DNA from: JAKEGK01 sp050116575
GTDB lineage: Bacteria; Pseudomonadota; Gammaproteobacteria; SZUA-152
Direction of reading: 5' to 3'
Length of the DNA stretch: 26,459 bases
Assembly (NCBI GenBank): GCA_050116575.1
Contig: JASFOJ010000055.1
Span: forward strand, 1-26,459
Of the stretch, positions 1-7,350 are shown in pieces; position 1 is the stretch's first letter; each line of letters begins with the position of its first letter. Under the pieces are notes generated by a model that worked only from the letters and a program-made list of their open reading frames with translations, searched no databases and was not told the origin of the DNA. Made by a program: the position numbers and the translations under genes.

Positions 1-220
1 AGGATGAAATTCACGTAACGACATCGTCGAGTACGATTAACACGGATCAGACCTGGCCAGCATTGAATGTACCGTATTTGATGGGCAGTGCCAATTACAC
101 GGTATCGGCCGCGTTGACTATTGCACCCGGCACGGAGTTTCGCTTCCCCAGCGGCGGTGCGCTCGACGTCAATGGAAGCGCAAACGGATCAATGTCGGCC
201 GTTGGTACAGTGGACCAACC
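1..220 (+). repeat. Direct repeat copy 1 (period 588 bp)
   Basis: Bases 1-220 match bases 589-808 with four mismatches by my reading, all between positions 52 and 70. Three of the four are synonymous. The copy may continue to the left of the window. After base 220 similarity falls quickly but the protein stays related. Confidence 0.9.
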
Positions 221-1112
221 TATCCTGTTCACGGGTGTCAGCAAAACGCCAGGCAGCTGGAGCGGCGTTGACTTCAGATACACCAACAATAGTAACAATG
301 TGCTTGATTATGTGACCATTGAATATGGCGGTGATAGTGCTATCAGCGCCAACCTGACGACAACAGCCAACAGCTCAAGTATCACACGCCTCGCTATCAG
401 TAACACGACGTTACGCAATGGGTTAGGCTATGGGTTATCTATTGATCCTTATACCAACCTGGGCGTGAACGGTCTGAGCAATGTGGTGATTACAGGTAAT
501 GGTGAATATCCTGTTGACATCCCGGCGAATTTGATTGGTTATCTGGATCCAAATTCGGACTACACCGGCAATGGTATCAATAATGACAAGGATGAAATTC
601 ACGTAACGACATCGTCGAGTACGATTAACACGGATCAGATCTGGCCGGCACTGAATGTGCCGTATTTGATGGGCAGTGCCAATTACACGGTATCGGCCGC
701 GTTGACTATTGCACCCGGCACGGAGTTTCGCTTCCCCAGCGGCGGTGCGCTCGACGTCAATGGAAGCGCAAACGGATCAATGTCGGCCGTTGGTACAGTG
801 GACCAACCGATACTGTTCACGAGCGTGAATCAAACGCCGGGCGACTGGAGTGGTATAGATTTTCGTTACACCAGCAGCATTAATAATGTACTAGACTACG
901 TTATTGTTGAATTTGGCGGTGGGGGCGTTACTTCCGGGGGTGATTTAACATTAACCTCCAATACCTCCAGTCCAACCACGGTCACAGTAACCAATAGCGC
1001 GTTTAACAACAGTTCCGGTTATGGGATCGTGCTAAGTTCGAGTGGTTCAACGCTCACATCGTCCAATAACACGTTTAGCAGCAACGTTTCCGGCGACATA
1101 TTTGCGCCCTAG
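3..1112 (+). CDS. Repetitive surface protein, beta-helix type (3' part, 5' end outside window)
   Basis: The frame is open from base 3 to the TAG at 1110-1112, so only the C-terminal ~369 residues are seen and the start lies to the left of the window. The sequence is rich in Ser, Thr, Asn and Gly, with short strand-turn units (LDYVTIEYGG, LDYVIVEFGG; NNSSGYGI near the end), the composition typical of secreted right-handed parallel beta-helix proteins. It contains two copies of a ~196-residue repeat, each beginning with DEIHVTTSSSTINTDQ and passing through NVPYLMGSANYTVSAALTIA. Before the second copy lies a Asp/Asn-rich linker (DPNSDYTGNGINNDKDE) that could bind calcium. There is no C-terminal sorting or anchor motif; the protein ends SGDIFAP. 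A perfect palindrome at 1158-1177 follows the gene. Role inferred: extracellular adhesin or matrix protein; no enzymatic residues recognised. Confidence 0.75.
   Translation, partial: DEIHVTTSSSTINTDQTWPALNVPYLMGSANYTVSAALTIAPGTEFRFPSGGALDVNGSANGSMSAVGTVDQPILFTGVSKTPGSWSGVDFRYTNNSNNVLDYVTIEYGGDSAISANLTTTANSSSITRLAISNTTLRNGLGYGLSIDPYTNLGVNGLSNVVITGNGEYPVDIPANLIGYLDPNSDYTGNGINNDKDEIHVTTSSSTINTDQIWPALNVPYLMGSANYTVSAALTIAPGTEFRFPSGGALDVNGSANGSMSAVGTVDQPILFTSVNQTPGDWSGIDFRYTSSINNVLDYVIVEFGGGGVTSGGDLTLTSNTSSPTTVTVTNSAFNNSSGYGIVLSSSGSTLTSSNNTFSSNVSGDIFAP
589..808 (+). repeat. Direct repeat copy 2 (period 588 bp)
   Basis: Second copy of the repeat at 1-220, encoding the same segment of the beta-helix protein. 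The two copies are in frame (588 = 196 codons), so recombination between them would delete or add a whole repeat without breaking the reading frame. Confidence 0.9.
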
Positions 1113-1157
1113 GTAATTTCCATAACTTCGCTTATCGGCAATTCTACCGACAACACC

Positions 1158-1177
1158 GGGGGAGCTTAAGCTCCCCC
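1158..1177. terminator. Perfect 20-base palindrome, probable bidirectional terminator
   Basis: GGGGGAGCTTAAGCTCCCCC is its own reverse complement and lies 45 bases after the stop of the surface protein. It is followed on the + strand by TTCTTCAATT, a weak T-rich tail. If the small frame at 1189-1383 (-) is real, the site lies between two convergent genes, where a bidirectional terminator would be expected. Confidence 0.65.
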
Positions 1178-1188
1178 TTCTTCAATTA

Positions 1189-1383
1189 TCATTCCAGACA
1201 GTGCTCGGCGTAGCGCGAGTATATGGCGGTATTCATAAGCTGGTCTGTGCGCGAGGGTTCGATAAAACGTCTGTGAACCTCGTAGGCGAACTGATAACCT
1301 TGGTTAGTATCAACATGCTGTGTGCACGATGCCGAATGTCCAGGGTGTTGCTCGGCAGCGTTCTTTTTTCGTTCTCCAGGCAT
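1189..1383 (-). CDS. Possible small hydrophilic protein
   Basis: A 64-residue frame from an ATG (MPGERKKNAAEQHPG...) to a TGA at 1189. A GTG four codons upstream would add MEKN. The product is hydrophilic, ends in YSRYAEHCLE, and has a more protein-like composition than the overlapping + strand frame at 1201-1524. There is no convincing SD site. The palindrome at 1158-1177 lies just after its stop, which mildly supports a real gene. No family recognised; it may be spurious. Confidence 0.3.
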   Translation of the reverse strand: MPGERKKNAAEQHPGHSASCTQHVDTNQGYQFAYEVHRRFIEPSRTDQLMNTAIYSRYAEHCLE

Positions 1384-1527
1384 ATTCTTTTCCACTTTAT
1401 TCAGCTTAGATTCAGTAAAGACCTTTTGCTAACATTAGTTACCGCTTTATCTCTTTGTTATAGGTATGTTGACCAATGCTTATGCGTATCTTTGATATGG
1501 GTTGCTGTCATTAGAGGTGAGTGAATT

Positions 1528-1558
1528 TTGTCGAAGTACGGAAACCTGTTAATATAAC
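1528..1558 (+). promoter_or_regulatory. Weak sigma-70-like promoter for the SulP gene
   Basis: TTGTCG at 1528-1533 and TATAAC at 1553-1558 are separated by 19 bases, longer than the ideal 17. An overlapping TAATAT at 1550-1555 gives a spacing of 16. Both are only partial matches. Confidence 0.25.
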
Positions 1559-1593
1559 CGGCTTTTTGTCGCTATTTTTGTTAGAGGTTTTCG

Positions 1594-3123
1594 ATGTTTA
1601 AATTAGGTTGTTCCAGCCGCGTTTGTTTCCAAAATGAAATACTTTCCGGATTAACCGTGGCGCTTGCGCTGGTGCCGGAAGCCGTGGCATTCGCTTTTGT
1701 TGCCGGCGTTGATCCTCTGGTTGGCCTGTATGCCGCGTTTATGGTGGGGTTGCTAGCGGCGACATTTGGCGGCCGTCCAGGAATGATTTCCGGTGCCACG
1801 GGTTCTATGGCGGTGGTGATGGTGGCGCTGGTTGCCGAGCACGGTGTCGAATATTTATTTGCCGCGGTGGTATTGGCAGGGGTAATCCAGATCTGTGCAG
1901 GCACTTTGCGATTAGGTAAATATATTCGCATTGTGCCATTTCCGGTTATGTTGGGTTTTGTCAACGGCCTGGCCATCGTTATTTTCCTGGCGCAGTTGCA
2001 GCATTTCCAGGTTTCCTCGGCGGGTGGCGGTAACGAATGGATGTCTGGCGCCATGTTGAATTGGTTTTTGGGGCTGGTGGTATTCACAATGGCCATCATC
2101 CACTTTTTCCCTAAACTAACCACAGCTGTTCCATCGTCTCTGGTGGCTATTGTGGTTGTGTCTCTGTTGGTTATATTTCTGAACGTGGACACCAAAACGG
2201 TCGGTGATCTGGCCTCAATTAAGGGAGGTCTTCCCAGCTTTCATATCCCGGCGGTTCCCATCAGCTGGGAAACAGTCAAGATCATCCTGCCGTATTCCAT
2301 TATCCTGGCGGGTGTGGGTCTTATCGAATCGTTACTTACGTTGAGCTTGATCGACAATGTTACCAATACGCGGGGGCGTGGCAACAAAGAATGCGTCGGA
2401 CAGGGTATTGCAAATACCGTTACCGGGTTTTTTAGTGGGATGGGTGGCTGTGCCATGATCGGTCAAAGCATGATTAATGTGAATTCCGGAGGCCATCAGC
2501 GCTTATCGGGGATCGCCGCAGCGTTGTTTTTACTGGCATTTATTTTGTTTGCATCCGATCTCATTGAGGCGATTCCCATGGCAGCGCTGGTCGGTGTGAT
2601 GTTTGTCGTGGTCGTCGGAACGTTTGAATGGTCCAGCTTAAGAATTATGGGCAAAATTCCCCGCACCGACGCGTTCGTGCTGATTTTAGTATCGGCGGTC
2701 ACAGTCATGACGGATCTGGCCATCGCGGTTGTTGTTGGCGTGATAATCTCTGCGTTGGCGTTTGCCTGGGAGAACGCCAAGCACATCAATGCCAAGACTC
2801 ACAATGATGAAAATGGCTCCCGCATTTACCAGTTAAACGGGCCGTTGTTTTTCGGGTCGGTCAAGAATTTTCTGGAGATTTTTGATCCGGAAAATGATCC
2901 TGATGATGTCATTATTGATTTTCGAAATTCGCGCGTCGCGGATCACTCGGCCATCGAGGCCATAGACAATCTGGCGGACAAATACATCCAGGCCGGTAAA
3001 ACGCTCCACTTGCGCCATTTGAGTGAAGATTGTCGCCTATTGCTGAAAAAAGCAGGCGATTTGGTTGAGGTAAATGTACTCGATGATCCCCGTTATTACG
3101 TCGCAAATGATCAGCTTGCCTAA
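1594..3123 (+). CDS. SulP family anion transporter with STAS domain
   Basis: Inner-membrane permease of the SulP (SLC26-like) family, which moves sulfate, bicarbonate or organic anions by proton or sodium coupling. The substrate cannot be told from sequence. Residues ~15-395 form many hydrophobic helices, opening with the family pattern SGLTVALALVPEAVAFA and followed by GLYAAFMVGLLAATFGGRPGMISGATGSMAV. Residues ~405-500 form a cytoplasmic STAS domain (YQLNGPLFFGSV, then VIIDFRNSRVADHSAIEAI). At 509 residues it is normal length for a compact bacterial member. The ATG at 1594 has GAGG 6 bases upstream. No carbonic anhydrase or sulfur-assimilation gene is adjacent, so neither bicarbonate nor sulfate is favoured. 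It is probably transcribed alone; the rhomboid gene follows after 269 bases. Confidence 0.92.
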   Translation: MFKLGCSSRVCFQNEILSGLTVALALVPEAVAFAFVAGVDPLVGLYAAFMVGLLAATFGGRPGMISGATGSMAVVMVALVAEHGVEYLFAAVVLAGVIQICAGTLRLGKYIRIVPFPVMLGFVNGLAIVIFLAQLQHFQVSSAGGGNEWMSGAMLNWFLGLVVFTMAIIHFFPKLTTAVPSSLVAIVVVSLLVIFLNVDTKTVGDLASIKGGLPSFHIPAVPISWETVKIILPYSIILAGVGLIESLLTLSLIDNVTNTRGRGNKECVGQGIANTVTGFFSGMGGCAMIGQSMINVNSGGHQRLSGIAAALFLLAFILFASDLIEAIPMAALVGVMFVVVVGTFEWSSLRIMGKIPRTDAFVLILVSAVTVMTDLAIAVVVGVIISALAFAWENAKHINAKTHNDENGSRIYQLNGPLFFGSVKNFLEIFDPENDPDDVIIDFRNSRVADHSAIEAIDNLADKYIQAGKTLHLRHLSEDCRLLLKKAGDLVEVNVLDDPRYYVANDQLA

Positions 3124-3392
3124 TTCGCGACAATCAATCCGGGCGAACAGAATATTGCCGCACCAATGTAATGTATGGAAAAATAGTCGTTATCCCTATC
3201 AAAATCATTGAAACCAGCGTTGCCCGACGGTCTTCCACAAGAAATGGTGCATGCTGGATATGGGCAATCCGTAAAGGAACGAAAATCCTGCGTCTTTATT
3301 ATCAGCAGCTGCATTTAATGCCATAAACTGGTAATTTACTGGTAAATCAGGATAGCAGTTTTGCCAGTATCTGGTTGTTCAGCGCATAAAGA

Positions 3393-4076
3393 TTGCCCAT
3401 TACATTAACAGAACAGGACCTCGCTATTACCACCGGCCACCCACCCGTTACATTGAGAAAAGCGTTTTTGATCACGTTGTGGTTTGTCGTCGCCCTGTGG
3501 GTAATTCAAATTGCCAATGTGTTATTTGATCTGGAACTTGCTCGGTTTGGCGTCTATCCGAGAGAATTGTCCGGGTTGACGGGAATTTTGTTTGCTCCAT
3601 TAATACACGGTTCTTTTGCTCACATATTCTCTAATACTTTGCCATTGCTGGTGCTGGGTACAGCAGTGCTACTGGGTTATCCTCGCGCCAGTAAATTCGT
3701 TATTCCAATTCTGTATTTAGGTACCGGCCTGTTGGTCTGGATTTTTGGCCGTGCCAGCTTCCATATTGGCAGTAGTGGACTCAATTTCGGCTTGCTTACG
3801 TTTACTTTTATTATCGGTGCGTTGCGCTGGGACACCAAAGCCATCGCGTTGTCGTGCCTGGTGTTTTTCATGTACGGCAGTATGATTTGGGGCATATTTC
3901 CCACCAGACCGGGTGTGTCATTTGAATCTCATTTTTTTGGTGCGCTACTGGGCGTCTTTTGTGCGATCCTGTTTCGCCATTATGACCCCAAACCACCGAA
4001 AAAGCGCTATAGCTGGGAAGACGAAAACGACGATGACTATTTGGATGATGAGGGCAATGGACACACTTTTCATTGA
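3393..4076 (+). CDS. Rhomboid family intramembrane serine protease
   Basis: Membrane protease that cleaves single-pass substrates within or near the membrane. About six hydrophobic segments span residues 22-195. The family signature HGSFAHIFSN (His72, His77, Asn81) is followed by GSSG with the predicted catalytic Ser128, and by SHFFGALLG with the partner His180, so the Ser-His dyad is complete. A hydrophilic tail (residues ~197-227) is strongly acidic (WEDENDDDYLDDEGN), which is unusual. The frame opens only six bases before 3393 (stop TAA at 3387-3389) and the first start is a TTG with no clear SD; a second TTG lies at 3453. The N-terminus is therefore uncertain. It stands alone, 269 bases after the SulP gene; no substrate is evident. 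Confidence 0.87.
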   Translation: MPITLTEQDLAITTGHPPVTLRKAFLITLWFVVALWVIQIANVLFDLELARFGVYPRELSGLTGILFAPLIHGSFAHIFSNTLPLLVLGTAVLLGYPRASKFVIPILYLGTGLLVWIFGRASFHIGSSGLNFGLLTFTFIIGALRWDTKAIALSCLVFFMYGSMIWGIFPTRPGVSFESHFFGALLGVFCAILFRHYDPKPPKKRYSWEDENDDDYLDDEGNGHTFH

Positions 4077-4352
4077 GTCATTGAGTAACCAATTTTTAGT
4101 GTTATATTCATGTAACTACTTGAAAAAATTAGCAAATATCAACAAATCACCATAACCTGTTCTTAGCCTATAGCTTTGCCGATGAAATGACGTGTTTAAC
4201 AGCAAGAATAATATTTACCAGACGGTATCTCGATAAAGTACGTTGCTGAACCGTCACAAATTACGTGTGGCTTGCGGATAGTTTATCACTTAAAATAAAC
4301 TTTTTGATTTAGCTGATCCAGTGCGGTGCAGGTTTAATTATAGAAAATTGGT

Positions 4353-5738
4353 ATGATGAATTTTTGGCGTAAACCCATCCTTGTACAGTTAACGCTGTTG
4401 TCTTTCACTGCTATGTTGCTCTACAACCCGGCGCACGCAGAGCAACTACCCCTCACTGTTTCCACTGGTGTGTCGGTCCATCAAGACCAGATTCCCATCG
4501 CTTATGTTGATGAGTCCGAAGTTGATCAACTTATTTGGCAGTTGCAGAGCAAAGGTTATGTTGTGAAAGAGGGTACGTTAACCCAGTTGGAGCAACTCGT
4601 ACAAGCTGATGACACGGAAAAGACAATAGATGAGCCTGCTGAGGAAGAAGATAACGGTAAAGATCATGATAAATATTTAGATCAAAACAATGAGAAAGAT
4701 AAAGGCAAGGATGTAAAGGACCAGCCATGTGAAGAACAAATAGAACCCCGGGAGCAAAAAGAATCTCAACAACAGGAAAATGCTCGACAACAAGAAAAAT
4801 CTGAGGCACAGGCCGGGGATAAGAAGGACGCCGAGAACCCCCCTGAAGAAAATAAAGTCGACTGCAATAAAGAGGAAAAAGATAAAGATAAAGGTAAAGA
4901 TAAAGCTGATGCAGATGCAGATGCAGATGCTGCACAGCAGGGTAAAAATAATAATAGTTCCCCGGAAACGACGCCGGAGTCTGAACCGGAATCTTCACAA
5001 CCACCTTTGTCGTCGCAACAACCCACTGCGACTGAACCGGAACCCGAACCCGAACCTTCAGAGCCGCCACCCCCGCCAACCACGACGGTCCAGCCTTCGG
5101 TTTCAGTAAATGCGGATGTGTCCTACGGGACACAGGGAGGCAGCAGCGACGCCGCGAAAGTATTCTTTTTGTTGATCGGTTTTGTTGTTGTTGCCGCGTT
5201 TATCGTTTATGCCGGAAAATATGCTTATGATATTGCCAGTGGAAAAGATCAAAAGTTGTGGTGGGAGATCATTTTTAATTCCACGTTTATGGATACCGAG
5301 CCACGGCAGCATGGGCACTTTTTAGGCGCTAAAATTGCGACAGGGTTTGTGTCGAATGAACTGATCCAGTTGGCATTAGTTGGCGAAGTGGGTAATGCCG
5401 ATGTTAATTTGGTATTAAACGAATATGTCTACCCGCAGGTTCTGAATTTTTCAGCATCCTACTGGATGTTGGGCGGGGCGGCGCGAATGCATTTAACCGA
5501 CAAGATGGTTAATGCGAGTTATTTGTACATGGAATTGTTGGGCGGAACAACCGCCAACCCTGCTACCGATACAATTGGCGCCGCAAGATTTGGCGCAAGT
5601 TTCGGCATTAACGACAATGTTCGTTTGGGCGCCAGTATTGGTGCACAGTACATTGGGCTCAATGAAGATCAAGGGTTCGTCAATGATGGCGACGATTACT
5701 GGTTTACGCTTGGCCTGGAAATCGGGGCGAGATTTTAA
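4353..5738 (+). CDS. Envelope protein: charged/proline-rich linker, TM helix and barrel-like C-terminus
   Basis: A 461-residue protein of no family I recognise. In order: signal peptide 1-29 (cleavage after AHA); a small folded-looking segment 30-85; a very hydrophilic Lys/Asp/Glu/Gln-rich stretch ~90-195 ending in DADADADADA; a Pro/Glu/Ser-rich stretch ~203-250; a single hydrophobic helix ~268-287 (VFFLLIGFVVVAAFIVYAG); and a C-terminal domain ~318-461 with alternating hydrophobic pattern ending LGLEIGARF. The terminal Phe and strand pattern resemble small outer-membrane barrels. The linker could cross the periplasm or cell wall, but a helix and a barrel in one chain is topologically odd. 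Two ATGs (4353 and 4356) are adjacent, with only a weak SD. The gene is convergent with hemG, 31 bases apart. Confidence 0.75.
   Translation: MMNFWRKPILVQLTLLSFTAMLLYNPAHAEQLPLTVSTGVSVHQDQIPIAYVDESEVDQLIWQLQSKGYVVKEGTLTQLEQLVQADDTEKTIDEPAEEEDNGKDHDKYLDQNNEKDKGKDVKDQPCEEQIEPREQKESQQQENARQQEKSEAQAGDKKDAENPPEENKVDCNKEEKDKDKGKDKADADADADAAQQGKNNNSSPETTPESEPESSQPPLSSQQPTATEPEPEPEPSEPPPPPTTTVQPSVSVNADVSYGTQGGSSDAAKVFFLLIGFVVVAAFIVYAGKYAYDIASGKDQKLWWEIIFNSTFMDTEPRQHGHFLGAKIATGFVSNELIQLALVGEVGNADVNLVLNEYVYPQVLNFSASYWMLGGAARMHLTDKMVNASYLYMELLGGTTANPATDTIGAARFGASFGINDNVRLGASIGAQYIGLNEDQGFVNDGDDYWFTLGLEIGARF
4905..4931 (+). repeat. Hexanucleotide microsatellite coding (Ala-Asp)n
   Basis: GCTGAT followed by three exact GCAGAT units and GCT, encoding alternating Ala and Asp in the linker of the envelope protein. 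A similar GAACCC/GAACCG run (Glu-Pro) lies at about 5034-5056. Six-base units change length without shifting frame. Confidence 0.85.
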
Positions 5739-5769
5739 CCCGTGATTTGTAGGTTGTGATAATTTTGAA

Positions 5770-6321
5770 TTATCCCTCCTGCAGCGCAGCGATATTCTTA
5801 TCAAACTGCTCAGTAAAACGCTGGACGGCATCCCAGTCAGTATATTCGTGATCCTGTGAAGTGTCGGTGCTGCCGCCTTCGCCCCTGGCTATCCTTTTCA
5901 TAATAAAACGTGTTATTAAATTGTAATGTGTATATTTGACGGCGCCGGCAAAGGTGGCTATGAGCGCCGGGCGCCAGCCCGTTTCCTTGATAAAATTTTC
6001 GCCATAGGCAATTGCCTCCTGTCGCGATGCTGACAATTTGCTTTTAACGGCCATGCACACGGTAAAAAATGCGGATGGCACATTGTTTAGCCAGTCGCGA
6101 TGCTGGGTAACGTATTTTTTTAAATACCGGGGATAGTGACCCATATGGATGGATCCACCAATAACGGCGGCATCATATAATTCGAAATTGAAGGTAGCCG
6201 GCAAATGTTCGCCAGACTGGGTGGTGACCTTATGTCCCTGTTTGCGAAGGTTTTCTGCCATGCGGTTGGCTACTTTTTCGGTTTGTCCTTCCTGAGTCGC
6301 GTAAAGTATCAGTATGTTCAT
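5770..6321 (-). CDS. hemG: Menaquinone-dependent protoporphyrinogen IX dehydrogenase
   Basis: Flavodoxin-fold FMN enzyme that oxidises protoporphyrinogen IX to protoporphyrin IX and passes the electrons to the quinone pool, the next-to-last step of haem synthesis. The FMN phosphate loop is seen at ATQEGQTE (residues 8-15). The second flavodoxin strand is YDAAVIGGSIHMGHY. The C-terminal segment ITRFIMKRIARGEGGSTDTSQDHEYTDW is the hallmark that separates HemG from plain flavodoxins. The length of 183 residues fits the family. The ATG at 6321 has AGGA about 11 bases upstream. It lies 270 bases downstream of the C58 protease on the same strand, too far to assume an operon. A haem-synthesis gene suits a region with several c-type cytochromes. 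Confidence 0.93.
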   Translation of the reverse strand: MNILILYATQEGQTEKVANRMAENLRKQGHKVTTQSGEHLPATFNFELYDAAVIGGSIHMGHYPRYLKKYVTQHRDWLNNVPSAFFTVCMAVKSKLSASRQEAIAYGENFIKETGWRPALIATFAGAVKYTHYNLITRFIMKRIARGEGGSTDTSQDHEYTDWDAVQRFTEQFDKNIAALQEG

Positions 6322-6591
6322 GGTGCTTGTTTTCCTGCTGTTTCGCCAATTGCAGCTTTACTGCCGGATCAACCCCAGCCTGGCTGACCATAAGAGCCGA
6401 CTTTGATTCATAATGAAGAGTATAGAAAAAAATGCAACGGGACCCTATGAAAATTAGGAGGGAGGCTGATCTCTATCAATAATGCAATGACGAGCTAACA
6501 ATGCGAGGCCGCACCTGCGCATTCCACTGAAACTTAATGAAAACACCTTAAAAATCCACGCAACCGGCGCAATTTGTTTCCGGGCGAGCAG

Positions 6592-7347
6592 TCAGGAACA
6601 GCAGATTCGCTCGATATCGTAAAATTTCTTATTGTCCCGGCCAATGTATTGGCCCCGGCCATCGCCGCCCTTTGGGAAGATATGCTCATCCAGGAACATG
6701 TACATGTTTTCGAACCGGTTCCTGAATTGGAACTCGCCGAGATTGGGGTCAAAAAAACTTTCCTTTCCCGGTACCAGGCAAATCGCGGTGGCGTGATTTA
6801 TAAATCCCCGAATGCCGAACAAGCGGTATTCACAATGGTCGGCCGATGAAAATAGCCACTTGGCAGCCGATTCGCTTGGCCCCTGGTCCATTCGCAAGGG
6901 CGCCCGCAGCACGTCGGTCTTGGAAACAAACTCAAAATATTCCTTAAGTTGATTTTCTGTATAACTGCGTTGTTCAACGATATTTTTGTCGCCCATCGCC
7001 TTAAATGCCTCAACTACTTTCTTTAATTCTTCTTCATTGATTGTGCCGCCCAGTCCCAGAAGCGCTTCAAGGAATGCATTGCCGTCGCCACTTTTCTTTG
7101 CCGCAAGCCACCTTATCGCCAGTTCCCGGCAGGCGCCTTCGGCGGCATTTTGCGCCCCGAGTGCCGCTTTGACGGGACCAACAGCTTGCGTAAACAGCCG
7201 TATGTTAGTGCAGCCTGCGGATATTGCAGCTCGTCTCAACGTACCGAGAATGGCGTATTCTACAGATTCGTCGGGAGGTTTGACCGCCGCCTTGGTTGCG
7301 GCCCGGATCGCGGCTTTATCGGCGTAAGAAGAAGGGTACCAGGACAC
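6592..7347 (-). CDS. YopT/AvrPphB-like cysteine protease (peptidase C58 type)
   Basis: A 251-residue papain-like cysteine protease candidate. The predicted triad is Cys73 in GACRELAIRWL, His185 in NHATAI and Asp200 in FFDPNLGEFQF. The motif order and the gaps (112 and 15 residues) closely match the C58 family as I know it from YopT (Cys139, His258, Asp274). Known C58 members are type III effectors or toxin modules that cleave host proteins such as Rho GTPases or plant kinases. There is no signal peptide, membrane helix or export motif here. The start is a GTG at 7347; the SD GGAGG lies within the last codons of the upstream 963-residue gene, 11 bases before the GTG, and the two genes are only 3 bases apart, so translation is probably coupled. 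Substrate unknown. Confidence 0.82.
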   Translation of the reverse strand: MSWYPSSYADKAAIRAATKAAVKPPDESVEYAILGTLRRAAISAGCTNIRLFTQAVGPVKAALGAQNAAEGACRELAIRWLAAKKSGDGNAFLEALLGLGGTINEEELKKVVEAFKAMGDKNIVEQRSYTENQLKEYFEFVSKTDVLRAPLRMDQGPSESAAKWLFSSADHCEYRLFGIRGFINHATAICLVPGKESFFDPNLGEFQFRNRFENMYMFLDEHIFPKGGDGRGQYIGRDNKKFYDIERICCS

Positions 7348-7350
7348 CGA

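Larger units (their letters stand above)
1113..1593. other. Intergenic region of ~480 bp
   Basis: Holds the palindromic terminator at 1158-1177, a possible small minus-strand gene at 1189-1383 and a weak promoter-like pair before the SulP gene. Nothing else recognised. Confidence 0.6.

Noticed and set aside
589..808. CRISPR or mobile-element interpretation of the repeat
   Set aside because: Only two copies, in frame within one coding sequence, without spacers, terminal inverted repeats or transposase.
1201..1524. A 107-residue + strand frame after the surface protein
   Set aside because: Composition is rich in Leu, Cys and Val without pattern, no SD, and it overlaps a more protein-like minus frame.
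4531..5133. Long minus-strand open frames (200 and 105 residues) across the envelope protein gene
   Set aside because: They are antisense to the low-complexity Lys/Asp/Glu and Pro/Glu linker and have matching low-complexity composition; the + frame has a signal peptide and folded ends.
5758..5774. GATAATT-TTG-AATTATC as terminator between the envelope gene and hemG
   Set aside because: The stem is short and AT-only and overlaps the hemG stop; too weak to call.
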